NCBI RefSeq assembly: GCF_001509795.1
Contig: NZ_LLZN01000078.1
Location: forward strand, 1 to 64,000
Length of the DNA stretch: 64,000 bases
Reading direction: 5' to 3'
Origin: Streptomyces sp. NRRL WC-3605
GTDB taxonomy: Bacteria; Actinomycetota; Actinomycetes; Streptomycetales; Streptomycetaceae
Shown here one piece after another: positions 28,048 through 36,121 of the stretch. The notes beneath the pieces were generated by a model, which saw only the letters and a list, made by a program, of their open reading frames with translations, searched no databases and had not been told where the DNA came from. Within the stretch, counting starts at the first letter, position 1. Each line of letters begins with the position of its first letter. The position numbers and the translations under genes are program-made.

Positions 28048-28302
28048 ATGGCAAAGGTCACGGTGCGCTACTGGGCCGCCGCGAAGGCCGCGGCCGGGGT
28101 GGCGGAGGACGCGTTCGACGCGGCCACGCTCGCCGAGGCGCTGGACGCCGTACGCGAGCGACACCCCGGTGAGCTGGAGCGCGTCCTGCGGCGATGCTCG
28201 TTCCTCGTCGACGGTGATCCCGTGGGCACCCGCGGGCATGAGACGGTACGGCTGGCCGACGGCGGCACGGTCGAGGTGCTCCCGCCGTTCGCAGGAGGGT
28301 GA
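28048..28302 (+). CDS. MoaD/ThiS-family ubiquitin-like sulfur carrier
   Basis: An 84-residue beta-grasp protein ending in the Gly-Gly needed for adenylation and thiocarboxylation (PPFAGG). Length and the [12 protein letters not shown] start fit MoaD. It could carry sulfur for molybdopterin or for another pathway; no other molybdopterin gene is nearby. The ATG has GAGGGACGGG upstream, and the stop is 2 bp before the next gene's start, so both are co-translated. Confidence 0.88.
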   Translation: MAKVTVRYWAAAKAAAGVAEDAFDAATLAEALDAVRERHPGELERVLRRCSFLVDGDPVGTRGHETVRLADGGTVEVLPPFAGG

Positions 28303-28304
28303 CG

Positions 28305-29492
28305 ATGAGCGACCAGCCGTATCAGGGATACGACGGGTACGACCGGTACCGGCAGGAGCAGCCGCCCCATGGGTGGCCGCAGCAGCAGCCGTACGACGAC
28401 CCGCAGGCGGCTCAGCAGTACACGCAGCAGTGGCAGGGGCAGACCTGGGAGACGCAGGTGCAGCCCCCGGTGGCCCCGGCCGCCGAGGAGACGGCGTACA
28501 TGCCGTCGCAGGGCGCCGGCGCGGTCTACGGCGGACACCAGGCCCCGGCCGCGGGCTACCAGGAGGCGGGCTGGGGCGGCACGGGCCACCCGCAGGCCCC
28601 CGCCCAGCCGCAGGCCCCCGCCCACCCGCAGGCGCCCGTCCACGCGCGGACCCCCGCCCCCGCGCAGGCTGCCGCGCAGACGCCGCCCGCCGGTGCCGCC
28701 GAACCCGGGTACGGACCGGCTACCGTCGCGGGCAACGCCCGTGTCACGGACGCGCAGCGGGCGCGGCTCGAGGGCCGCTCCCCGATCATCGAGCCGGGCC
28801 TGCAGCCGGCCGGGCTGACCGCGCTGCTCGGGCTGCTGCTCGCGGGCGCCGCGGCGATCGGGCCGTACGCCCTCGTCGTCCCGCTCGTCGCGCTGCAGGC
28901 GGTGACGGCCGCCGGCTGGTTCCGGCTGAACGGCATGTGGCCCGCCCGGCAGGGCATCGCGCTGGCCTTCGCGGGCGGGCTCACGGCGGACGTGGCGCTC
29001 CTCGTCTCGGGCCGCACCCCGGCGGCCATCCTCGGCACGCTGGGCGTCTGGGTGCTGCTTGCGCTCGTCCTCCAGCTCCGCTCGCACGCCGACCCGGACG
29101 AGCGGATGTACGGCCTGATGGCGACGGTGGCCTCGGCCGCCCTGGCGATCGTCGCGTCCGGGTACCTCTCCGCGCACGGCGACGCGGTGTCCGTCGGCGC
29201 GGCCGCCGTGGCCGTCGCGGTCCTGGTGCGGGCGCTGCCGCTGCCCACGCCGGCGTCCGTGGCCGCCTCCCTGCTCGCCGCCGCCGGGGCGGGAGCCCTG
29301 GCCGGGGCACTGACCGGCATGGGGGCATCGGGCGCGCTGCTCGGCGCCGGAGCCGCCGTGTGCGCGCTGATCGGGCACCGGGTGGCGAGCTACGACTACC
29401 CCTCGCGCTTCGTCCACTTCACGGCGGGCGTCGCCCTGCCGCTGGCCGCCGCGGCCCCCGCGGTGTACCTGCTCGGGCGGGCCCTGGTCTGA
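28305..29492 (+). CDS. Membrane protein with Gln/Pro/Tyr-rich N-terminus
   Basis: A 395-residue protein. The first 165 residues are disordered and rich in Gln, Pro, Tyr and Ala, with AQPQAPAHPQAPVHA-type repeats; the rest forms about eight transmembrane helices. I chose the ATG at 28305, six bases after AGGAGG; a GTG two codons upstream sits on the binding site itself. The function is unknown. Long cytoplasmic low-complexity tails of this type are frequent in Streptomyces membrane proteins. Confidence 0.85.
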   Translation: MSDQPYQGYDGYDRYRQEQPPHGWPQQQPYDDPQAAQQYTQQWQGQTWETQVQPPVAPAAEETAYMPSQGAGAVYGGHQAPAAGYQEAGWGGTGHPQAPAQPQAPAHPQAPVHARTPAPAQAAAQTPPAGAAEPGYGPATVAGNARVTDAQRARLEGRSPIIEPGLQPAGLTALLGLLLAGAAAIGPYALVVPLVALQAVTAAGWFRLNGMWPARQGIALAFAGGLTADVALLVSGRTPAAILGTLGVWVLLALVLQLRSHADPDERMYGLMATVASAALAIVASGYLSAHGDAVSVGAAAVAVAVLVRALPLPTPASVAASLLAAAGAGALAGALTGMGASGALLGAGAAVCALIGHRVASYDYPSRFVHFTAGVALPLAAAAPAVYLLGRALV

Positions 29493-29649
29493 CGCCCGGG
29501 TCCGGGCCGCCGGAGGTCGCGCCTGTCACAGGTGATCGACAATCCGGCGGTCCGGTCCCGCGGCGGGGTTAGTCTCACGGCGTGGACGGCCACCCGGTCG
29601 TCGGGAAACGTCGTCGTGGACGACCGTCGAGGTGGGGGAAGACCGGACC

Positions 29650-30381
29650 ATGCGAGCCCTGCGCATACTGCTCATCGTCGTGGTGATCCTGGGCGGCCTG
29701 TTCGTGCTGGCCGACCGGCTCGCCGTCGGGTTCGCCGAGGACGAGGCCGCCGGGAAGCTCCAGGCCACCGAGAACCTCGCGGCCACCCCGGACGTGTCCA
29801 TCAAGGGCTTCCCGTTCCTCACCCAGGTCGTCGGCGGCACGCTGGACGACGTCGAGGTCGGCATCAAGAACTACGAGGCCACCGCCGAGGGCGGGACCAT
29901 ACGCATCGACGACCTCCAGGCGAACATGAAGGGCGTCGAGTTCTCCGGCGACTACAGCTCCGCCACGGCGGCCACCGCCACCGGCACCGCGTCCGTCTCC
30001 TACGCCGAGCTGCTGAAGACCGCCAAGTCCGAGTCCACGCAGGTCGCGCCGGGCGTCACCGCCCGGGTCGTCGGCCTCTCCGACGGCGGCAACGGCAAGA
30101 TCAAGGTCTCCGTCGAGGCGACCGTCCTCGGCGCCAAGCTGCCCCAGCCGGTCTCCGTCCTCAGCACGGTGACCGCCGAGGGCGACACCGTGCGGGTGCA
30201 CGCGGACAAGCTGCCCGCCTTCGGCGGCGCCGACGTCGCCGAGAACCGGGTGCGGACGATCACCGACTTCGAGCAGAAGATCGACGGCCTGCCCGGCGGC
30301 ATCAAGCTCGACACCGTCCAGGCCGCGAAGGACGGTGTGGAGATCACGGTGCGGGGTTCGAACGTCCGCCTCGCCGGGTAG
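29650..30381 (+). CDS. DUF2993 (LmeA-like) membrane-anchored protein
   Basis: A 243-residue protein with an N-terminal signal anchor (about residues 4-22) and an extracytoplasmic DUF2993 domain. It shares GFPFLTQVVGGTLDDVEV with the longer paralogue at 18171. Mycobacterial LmeA, in the same family, is a periplasmic lipid-binding protein. I chose the ATG at 29650; an in-frame GTG lies six codons upstream. A monocistronic transcript is likely: 157 bp separate it from the upstream gene. Confidence 0.86.
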   Translation: MRALRILLIVVVILGGLFVLADRLAVGFAEDEAAGKLQATENLAATPDVSIKGFPFLTQVVGGTLDDVEVGIKNYEATAEGGTIRIDDLQANMKGVEFSGDYSSATAATATGTASVSYAELLKTAKSESTQVAPGVTARVVGLSDGGNGKIKVSVEATVLGAKLPQPVSVLSTVTAEGDTVRVHADKLPAFGGADVAENRVRTITDFEQKIDGLPGGIKLDTVQAAKDGVEITVRGSNVRLAG

Positions 30382-30619
30382 GACGGGTCTGGACGAAGCG
30401 GACGGCCCCCGCCGGATCCCGGACGACCCCTGATGGACGCCCCGGTCCCGAGGGGCGAGACGCCCTCGTCCGCCCTACCGCTGTGACCGCCGATACACGC
30501 GCCCGGAACCCCTTCCGGCGTGGGGTCGGCGGTCTTCTTGTTTCATATCCCGGACAATCTTGTCTCAGCATGCGACACACCGGTGACACGCCCGCCTGTC
30601 CGTCCCTACGATCGAGGTC

Positions 30620-30700
30620 ATGAAGCGACAGGCGGACCTCACGAAGCGGCGGGCAGTAGACCTGTGCCGCGTCGCCGCCATGCTCTGTCGCCCCTTCTGA
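30620..30700 (+). CDS. Cysteine-containing leader peptide upstream of cysA
   Basis: A 26-codon frame with GAGGT upstream encodes a peptide with the conserved AVDLCRVAAMLCRPF ending. Actinobacteria carry related small leader peptides (xxRxAVDLxRVxxxLC) upstream of sulfur-metabolism genes. The two Cys codons near the end suggest that ribosome stalling when Cys-tRNA is scarce changes expression of cysA-sseC, which start 148 bp downstream. A -10-like TACGAT with TGACAC 17 nt before it lies only 7 nt upstream, so the message could also start at or near the ATG. Confidence 0.8.
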   Translation: MKRQADLTKRRAVDLCRVAAMLCRPF

Positions 30701-30847
30701 GCGGACAGGCCGGCTCCGCGCCGGTCCACCTCCCGCATCCCCGCAGCCCTGACCGGGCACCCGTGCGCGCCCCGGCCGCCCGAGCCGGCGGCGAACCGCA
30801 CGTCCGCACCTTCGCACGCCCCGCCGCAACTGCCCCGGAGGAGAAAC

Positions 30848-31693
30848 ATGAGCCGCAGCGACGTCCTGGTCGACGCCGACTGGCTGGAGCAGCACCTCGA
30901 CGACGCGAACATCGCGATCGTGGAGGTGGACGAAGACACGTCCGCCTACGAGAAGAACCACATCCGCAACGCGATCCGGATCGACTGGACCAAGGACCTG
31001 CAGGACCCGGTCCGCCGTGACTTCGTCGACCAGGAGGGCTTCGAGAAGCTCCTGTCGAAGAAGGGCATCGCCAACGACACGCTGGTGATCCTCTACGGCG
31101 GCAACAACAACTGGTTCGCGTCCTACGCCTACTGGTACTTCAAGCTCTACGGCCACGAGAACGTCAAGCTTCTCGACGGCGGCCGCAAGAAGTGGGAGCT
31201 GGACGCCCGCGAGCTCGTCGCCGGTGACGACGTCCCCGAGCGCGCGGCGACCGACTACAAGGCCAAGCCGCAGAACACCGCGATCCGTGCCTTCCGCGAC
31301 GACGTCGTGGCGGCCATCGGCGCGCAGAACCTGGTCGACGTCCGGTCGCCCGACGAGTTCTCCGGCAAGCTGCTCGCCCCGGCCCACCTGCCGCAGGAGC
31401 AGTCGCAGCGTCCGGGCCACGTCCCGACGGCCGCCAACATCCCGTGGTCGAAGAACGCCAACGACGACGGCACGTTCAAGTCGGACGACGAGCTCAAGGC
31501 GCTCTACGCCGACGAGAACGTCGACCTGGCGAAGGACACCATCGCCTACTGCCGCATCGGTGAGCGCTCCGCGCTGACCTGGTTCGTGCTGCACGAGCTG
31601 CTCGGCGTGGAGAACGTCAAGAACTACGACGGCTCCTGGACCGAGTACGGCTCCCTGGTCGGCGTGCCGATCGAGCTCGGCACCGGCAAGTAA
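30848..31693 (+). CDS. cysA: Thiosulfate sulfurtransferase (rhodanese) CysA
   Basis: A 281-residue two-domain rhodanese that moves sulfane sulfur from thiosulfate to an acceptor. The C-terminal domain has the active-site loop CRIGERS with Cys235; the N-terminal domain has the inactive fold (VILYGGNNNWFASYAYW). GGAGGAG precedes the ATG. It is followed 59 bp later by sseC, as in mycobacteria, and is headed by a Cys-containing leader peptide, so expression should follow cysteine supply. The actinobacterial name cysA here is not the sulfate ABC ATPase of E. coli. Confidence 0.93.
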   Translation: MSRSDVLVDADWLEQHLDDANIAIVEVDEDTSAYEKNHIRNAIRIDWTKDLQDPVRRDFVDQEGFEKLLSKKGIANDTLVILYGGNNNWFASYAYWYFKLYGHENVKLLDGGRKKWELDARELVAGDDVPERAATDYKAKPQNTAIRAFRDDVVAAIGAQNLVDVRSPDEFSGKLLAPAHLPQEQSQRPGHVPTAANIPWSKNANDDGTFKSDDELKALYADENVDLAKDTIAYCRIGERSALTWFVLHELLGVENVKNYDGSWTEYGSLVGVPIELGTGK

Positions 31694-31752
31694 CCCACCT
31701 CAGCGACCCCGACCGGCCTTCCTTCCGGTCAGACCCCAACCTGGAGAAAGAC

Positions 31753-32040
31753 ATGTGTGGAGCGAAGGCCGGCGGCCCGGACGCCTCGACGATCAAGCCC
31801 GGTGAGACCACGATCCAGGGTCATGTGACCCGCGACGGCGAGCCGGTGACGGGCTACGTCCGTCTGCTGGACTCGACCGGCGAGTTCACCGCCGAGGTCC
31901 CCACCTCCGCGACGGGCCAGTTCCGCTTCTACGCGGCCGAGGGCACCTGGACCGTCCGCGCGCTGGTGCCCGGCGGGACCGCCGACCGCACGGTCGTCGC
32001 CCAGCAGGGCGGCCTGGCCGAGGTCGCGATCGCGGTCTGA
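31753..32040 (+). CDS. sseC: DUF1416 protein SseC
   Basis: A 95-residue protein starting MCGAKAGGP, with a Cys at position 2, then a beta-sandwich (carboxypeptidase regulatory-like) pattern: TIQGHVTRDGEPVTGYVRLLD. DUF1416/SseC is the constant partner of actinobacterial thiosulfate sulfurtransferase; its role is not established, though a sulfur-related function is inferred. A small hairpin (31711-31730) sits between cysA and sseC. The terminator at 32055 ends the operon. Confidence 0.92.
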   Translation: MCGAKAGGPDASTIKPGETTIQGHVTRDGEPVTGYVRLLDSTGEFTAEVPTSATGQFRFYAAEGTWTVRALVPGGTADRTVVAQQGGLAEVAIAV

Positions 32041-32054
32041 GGCGAGCCGAGCGC

Positions 32055-32091
32055 AAGGGCCGCACCCCGGCTGTACAGGGGTGCGGCCCTT
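32055..32091 (+). terminator. Terminator of the cysA-sseC operon
   Basis: A perfect 14-bp stem (AAGGGCCGCACCCC with its complement) and a 9-nt loop, beginning 14 bp after the sseC stop. Confidence 0.85.
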
Positions 32092-32129
32092 CGGCATGCG
32101 AGCCCGGCGAGCCGACCTACTCTGGACGT

Positions 32130-32390
32130 ATGTACGCACGGCGGCGTCACCGGTACTTCGCCTTGATGGGGCTCTGCGTCACGCTCTTCGTCCTGGCGTG
32201 GAGCGTCGTGCGCCTGTGGTCGGTCCCCGTCGCGGTGGGCATGTGCGTGGTCGCCATGGTCATCCCGCCCCTCGCGGCGATGGTGGCCAACCGGCGCGGA
32301 CCGGAGGACCGCTGGTGGGACGAGCCCTCCGGCGACCCCCAGTCCGACGAGTGGTGGGACGAACTGGACGGCAAGAAGAAGCCGCAGTAG
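32130..32390 (+). CDS. DUF3099 small membrane protein
   Basis: An 86-residue protein with a basic start (MYARRRHRYF), two transmembrane helices (about 9-29 and 34-53) and an acidic Trp-rich tail (RWWDEPSGDPQSDEWWDEL). This is the DUF3099 layout, conserved in actinobacteria and of unknown function. The gene follows the cysA-sseC terminator and is 10 bp upstream of a VOC-family gene. Confidence 0.85.
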   Translation: MYARRRHRYFALMGLCVTLFVLAWSVVRLWSVPVAVGMCVVAMVIPPLAAMVANRRGPEDRWWDEPSGDPQSDEWWDELDGKKKPQ

Positions 32391-32400
32391 AACAGGCCGC

Positions 32401-32805
32401 ATGTCGCCCACCAGGCTGTCCACCGTGGTGCTGGACGCACCCGACGCCCATGAACTCGCCGCCTTCTACCGGCTGCTGCTGGGGTACGCGGTGCGCGCCG
32501 AGGAGCCGCACTGGGTACTGATCGGCCCGCCTCCCGGCGCCGAGGGCGTCGCCCTGGCCTTCGAGACCGAACCGGACTACGTACGCCCGGTCTGGCCCGG
32601 CCGCCGGCCGGGGGACCAGCAGATGATGCTCCACCTGGACGTCCAGGTCGACGACCTGGCCGCCGAGACCGCGCGGGCCGTGGCGGCGGGCGCGACCCTC
32701 GCCGGGCACCAGCCGCAGGACGACGTGCGCGTCCTGTTCGACCCGGCGGGCCATCCGTTCTGCCTGTGGACGGAGGCCGCTCAGGAGTCGCAGGCCGGTC
32801 AGTAG
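32401..32805 (+). CDS. Glyoxalase/VOC-family protein
   Basis: A 134-residue VOC (glyoxalase I/dioxygenase) fold: LSTVVLDAPDAHELAAFYRLLLGY at the N-terminus and LFDPAGHPFCLW at the C-terminus, the usual position of a metal ligand. The substrate is unknown; related Streptomyces proteins are annotated glyoxalase-like. It is probably co-transcribed with the DUF3099 gene. Its 3' end overlaps the convergent DsrE-type gene by 7 nt. Confidence 0.88.
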   Translation: MSPTRLSTVVLDAPDAHELAAFYRLLLGYAVRAEEPHWVLIGPPPGAEGVALAFETEPDYVRPVWPGRRPGDQQMMLHLDVQVDDLAAETARAVAAGATLAGHQPQDDVRVLFDPAGHPFCLWTEAAQESQAGQ

Positions 32806-33161
32806 ACGAGGGCCTGCGTGCCGTCCGTCATCGCCTCCTGGACGAAGACCTGGGCGCCCGCGATGCGCACCCCCTCGAGCACGTCCTTCTCCGTGATGTC
32901 CCGGCGGGCCGCGCATTGGGTGCACAGGGTGACCCGGCCGCCCGCGAGCAGCGCGTCCAGCAGGTCGGGCAGCGGGGCCGCGTGCGGGAGCTCGAACTCC
33001 GCGGCCCGGCCCGGCAGGGCGAACCACGCGGACTCGCCGGTCAGCCACAGGGACACGTCGACACCGCTGGCCACGGCCACCGCCGCGACCGTGAACGCCT
33101 GCGAGCAGCGTTCGGGAGCGTCGGCCCCCGCCGTCACCTTGATCACCAGCTTGTTCGCCAT
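32799..33161 (-). CDS. DsrE/DsrF-like sulfur-relay protein
   Basis: A 120-residue protein of the DsrE/F-like fold: LVIKVTAGADAPERCSQAFTVAAVAVASGVDVSLWLTGE is the typical first half. Three Cys (one near residue 19, two in TLCTQCAARR) could carry persulfide. Members act in sulfur transfer or are of unknown role. It is divergent from the three-gene membrane operon at 33262 and about 0.8 kb from sseC, so a sulfur link is possible. Confidence 0.85.
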   Translation of the reverse strand: MANKLVIKVTAGADAPERCSQAFTVAAVAVASGVDVSLWLTGESAWFALPGRAAEFELPHAAPLPDLLDALLAGGRVTLCTQCAARRDITEKDVLEGVRIAGAQVFVQEAMTDGTQALVY

Positions 33162-33261
33162 GGCCGAATCGTAATCAAGACCGCTACAACCTGAGGCATG
33201 GGCCATCGGTCTCCTGTGCGCCGCATGTGAAATGCGCACGTCACGCACTGTGGGAGACGTC

Positions 33262-34113
33262 GTGGAACAACCCGAAAGACCGGGGGAGCCGGAGGGTATG
33301 GCCCCGCCCGGCACCGCGCCCGGGCCCGAGACCGCCTCACCTGAGGCCGCCGAACCCGAGTCCGCCGCCCAGGAGGCCACCGCTCCGGAGGCCGCCGCGG
33401 CGCCGGTCCGGACGCGCCGCCGTGGACGGACGGCCCTGCTGATCGCCGGGGCCGCCGTGCTCGGGCTCGTCGCCGGGACCTGCACCGGATACCTGGTGCA
33501 GGCCGACCGCGAGCCCACGAAGCTGCCGCCGCTGTCCCAGCCGAAGCTGAAGCAGTCCAAGGGCGAGGCGCCCGAGCCGCTGTCCGCAGCGCGGGACCGC
33601 CGCGTGCGCACCGACGGCGACCTGCGCAAGCTGCTGCTGAAGAAGCCGCGCGGGGCGAAGGAGGCCGACTGGTCGTCCGCCGACGACGGCTGGATGGACC
33701 TGCCCTCGTACGCGGAGACCTTCTCGGACCCCAAGGACATCTTCCCCGAGCTCGTCGGCAACGAGTTCCGGCGCGCGGCCGTCGTCGCCTGGGAGCAGGG
33801 CCAGACGGCGGTGGAGATCCGGCTCGTGCAGTACCGGCAGGAGGAGTCGATGGCGGCGGCCGAGGAAGCGCGGGGCGCCCACTACTGGGCGGACGACGAC
33901 GACAACCACTCCTGGCCGATCCCCGGCACGGAGGACGGCATGGCGTACGCGTACACCCGGCCGGAGACCAAGCCGGGCTACCTGCCGCAGTACGAGGCGA
34001 AGGCCTTCGCATGGCGCGGTGACATCGTGATGGAGATCTTCGTGAGCTCCACCAAGACGGTCGGCAAGAAGACCCTTCTCGGGCTGGCCAAGCGGCAGAT
34101 GGAGCGGCTGTGA
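33262..34113 (+). CDS. Membrane-anchored protein of unknown function (paralogue 1 of 3)
   Basis: A 283-residue single-pass protein. The cytoplasmic part (1-55) is acidic and Pro/Glu/Ala-rich, then RTRRRGRTAL, one transmembrane helix (about 62-83) and a 200-residue extracytoplasmic domain. No known domain is recognised. I chose the GTG at 33262 (VEQPERPGE), six bases after GGGAG; an ATG ten codons upstream is in frame but lacks a binding site. It is the first of three coupled genes for proteins with the same layout and a similar C-terminus (RGDIVMEIFVSSTK). Its stop overlaps the next start (GTGA). Confidence 0.8.
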   Translation: MEQPERPGEPEGMAPPGTAPGPETASPEAAEPESAAQEATAPEAAAAPVRTRRRGRTALLIAGAAVLGLVAGTCTGYLVQADREPTKLPPLSQPKLKQSKGEAPEPLSAARDRRVRTDGDLRKLLLKKPRGAKEADWSSADDGWMDLPSYAETFSDPKDIFPELVGNEFRRAAVVAWEQGQTAVEIRLVQYRQEESMAAAEEARGAHYWADDDDNHSWPIPGTEDGMAYAYTRPETKPGYLPQYEAKAFAWRGDIVMEIFVSSTKTVGKKTLLGLAKRQMERL

Positions 34114-34961
34114 GCGAGGAACGTCCCCTGGACGAGGGCAGCGCCCCCGTCGCCGAGAGCCCGGCCGAGACGGCCGCCGAAGGGCAGCTGCCCGCCCGGA
34201 AGCGGTGGCGGCGCGGCCGGATCGCCGCCGTGGCCGCAGCCGTCCTGACCGTCGCCGCGGTCGTGGCCGGCACCGGCTACACCGTGGTCACCGTGCGCGA
34301 CGCCGACCGCGACGCCGGGGCGCCGACGTGGAAGTTCCCGTCGGCCGCCGCCGACCGTCCCGCCGAGGCGAAGAAGGCCACCGGCCTCGCCGGGATGCTC
34401 GTCCCGTACGGCACCGACAGCTGGGTGCGCGGTCCCGACATGGGCGAGTTCGGCGCGGACGCGCAGCTCACGGGCACCCAGGCGGAGGCCCTGCGCAAGG
34501 AGTCGCTGCGCGATCTGCCGCGCTCCCAGCGCCGCGAGATGGAGAAGCGCCTGGACCGCCTGCGCCCCAAGGGCGTGGCCATGCGCAGCTACTTCAGCGA
34601 GTTCGCCAGCGGCCGCGCCGGAGGGTTCGTCTCGGACATCTACAGCGTGGATGTCGTGCTCAGCCAGTTGGAGAACCGCGCGGCCGTCCGGGACATCGTC
34701 CGGACCCAGAACAGCCTCCTGGGCGCGCTCGACGGCATTTTCCGCAAGGGCCCGGCGGTCAAGGGCCACAAGGACTCCAAGTGCTTCCTGGCCCCCAAGG
34801 ACATCAGCGAGGGCACCGACGAGATGACCTGCTTCGGATACGTCGGGGACGTACTGGTGACCGTCTCGGCGCAGGGCGCCCGCCCTCTCGACGCCAAGGC
34901 CGTCGCGAAGCTCATGAGCACCCAGCTCGACCGTATCGCCGAACCCGGGAAGGCCGTATGA
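34110..34961 (+). CDS. Membrane-anchored protein of unknown function (paralogue 2 of 3)
   Basis: A 283-residue single-pass protein with the same layout as its neighbours: acidic N-terminus, RKRWRRGR, one transmembrane helix (about 34-54) and an extracytoplasmic domain. The end, YVGDVLVTVSAQGARPLDAKAVAKLMSTQLDRI, aligns by eye with the ends of paralogues 1 and 3. A pair of Cys (KCFLAP and MTCFGY) near the C-terminus could form a disulfide. GTG start overlapping the upstream stop, and an ATGA overlap with the next gene, give strict co-translation. Confidence 0.8.
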   Translation: MSEERPLDEGSAPVAESPAETAAEGQLPARKRWRRGRIAAVAAAVLTVAAVVAGTGYTVVTVRDADRDAGAPTWKFPSAAADRPAEAKKATGLAGMLVPYGTDSWVRGPDMGEFGADAQLTGTQAEALRKESLRDLPRSQRREMEKRLDRLRPKGVAMRSYFSEFASGRAGGFVSDIYSVDVVLSQLENRAAVRDIVRTQNSLLGALDGIFRKGPAVKGHKDSKCFLAPKDISEGTDEMTCFGYVGDVLVTVSAQGARPLDAKAVAKLMSTQLDRIAEPGKAV

Positions 34962-35881
34962 CCGAGCAGCAGGCCCAGGCCGTCGGGCCGGGCCCCGAGA
35001 CGACGCCCGCGGGCGGCCTCGCGACGACCGAGGCGCCGGCACCGAGCGCCCCGGAGCCGACGCCCGCCGCGGAGCCGACGCCCGTACCCCAGGAGGCGTC
35101 CGCGTCCCCCGCCCCGCCGAAGGACCGCCGGGTCCTGCGGGCCGTTGTGCGCTGGACCGCGGCCGTGGTGGTGTTCGCGGCCGTCGGGGCCGGGACGGCG
35201 TACGGGATCGCCGGGATGGAACGCACCGACGTGCCCGGACTCGCCACCGAGCAGGACGGCCGCTGGGACTACCCCACGCTGACCCGGCCGCCCCTGCCGT
35301 CGGGCAGCCCGCGGCCCTTCGCCGAGGAGAACGCCGCCGAGGCCCACTACGCCGACCTGCGTGCCCTCCTGCTGCCGGCTCCCGCGGGCGCCGCCGACGA
35401 CCGCGCCCTGCGCGGCGAGGACGGCTGGCTGCCGACCGAGGGCTTCCTGAAGGAGTTCGCCGACGACGACGAGCGCGCCGACCTGCGGCAGATGCTCAAG
35501 GACGACGGTCTGCGGCACATCGCGGCCCGGGGCTGGACCACCGAGGACGGCACCCACACCCGGATCTATCTGCTCCGCTTCGACACCTCGGTGATCGTGG
35601 ACGACCTGGCCGGCCGATTGGCGCCCTTCGGCGCCCCGGGCTACCGGCTGCGCGGCACCGAGACGTCCGTCGCCGACGAGGGGTTCGCCAACCTGCCCTG
35701 GCCTGGCGACTTCCCGCGCTGGGCGTACACCGAGTCCAAGCCCTACGGCGCCGAGCAGGTCCGCCAGGCGTACCTGGGCGCAGGTGACGTCCTCGCCGTG
35801 ATCGTGCAGTCACGGAAGGGCACCGCCGCCTCCGTGCCGTTCCGCCAGACGGTGACCCTGCAGAGCCAGCTGCTCGGCTGA
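34958..35881 (+). CDS. Membrane-anchored protein of unknown function (paralogue 3 of 3)
   Basis: A 307-residue single-pass protein: Pro/Ala/Glu-rich cytoplasmic segment (1-55), KDRR, one transmembrane helix (about 65-87) and an extracytoplasmic domain. It shares with paralogue 1 the GEDGWLP/ADDGWMDLP motif, an AYTESKP/AYTRPETKP motif and the GAGDVLAVIVQSRKG ending. No catalytic motif is evident. It ends the operon before the terminator at 35906-35946. The three proteins may form a hetero-oligomer at the cell surface; that is inference from coupling and shared design. Confidence 0.8.
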   Translation: MTEQQAQAVGPGPETTPAGGLATTEAPAPSAPEPTPAAEPTPVPQEASASPAPPKDRRVLRAVVRWTAAVVVFAAVGAGTAYGIAGMERTDVPGLATEQDGRWDYPTLTRPPLPSGSPRPFAEENAAEAHYADLRALLLPAPAGAADDRALRGEDGWLPTEGFLKEFADDDERADLRQMLKDDGLRHIAARGWTTEDGTHTRIYLLRFDTSVIVDDLAGRLAPFGAPGYRLRGTETSVADEGFANLPWPGDFPRWAYTESKPYGAEQVRQAYLGAGDVLAVIVQSRKGTAASVPFRQTVTLQSQLLG

Positions 35882-35905
35882 CCCCGCGAGGGCGCACCTC
35901 ACACG

Positions 35906-35946
35906 AAGGGCCGGTCCCAGGCCGACTAAGCTGGGGACCGGCCCTT
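35906..35946 (+). terminator. Terminator of the three-paralogue operon
   Basis: A perfect 13-bp stem (AAGGGCCGGTCCC with its complement; arms 35906-35918 and 35934-35946), 25 bp after the last stop. Confidence 0.85.
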
Positions 35947-35986
35947 GTACGTTCCGCTCAACCTCCGCTCAATCGAGGAGCACCCC

Positions 35987-36085
35987 GTGGAGATCTTCTT
36001 CGAAACCCTGCTCGTCCTGGTCTGCGTCGGCGTGCTCGCCTTCGCCGGCCTGACCGTGAAGAAGCTGTACCAGGGCCAGCGCTGA
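35987..36085 (+). CDS. Small single-pass membrane protein (32 aa)
   Basis: A 32-residue protein with a GTG start preceded by GAGGAG. It is nearly all one transmembrane helix (LLVLVCVGVLAFAGLTV) followed by a basic, polar end (KKLYQGQR). No function is known. The strong binding site and Streptomyces codon use support it as real. It lies between the operon terminator and the nitrobindin-like gene, 36 bp from the latter, and may share its transcript. Confidence 0.75.
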   Translation: MEIFFETLLVLVCVGVLAFAGLTVKKLYQGQR

Positions 36086-36121
36086 CCCCCATCCCAGACG
36101 TACGAGACTTCTGAGCTGCTC

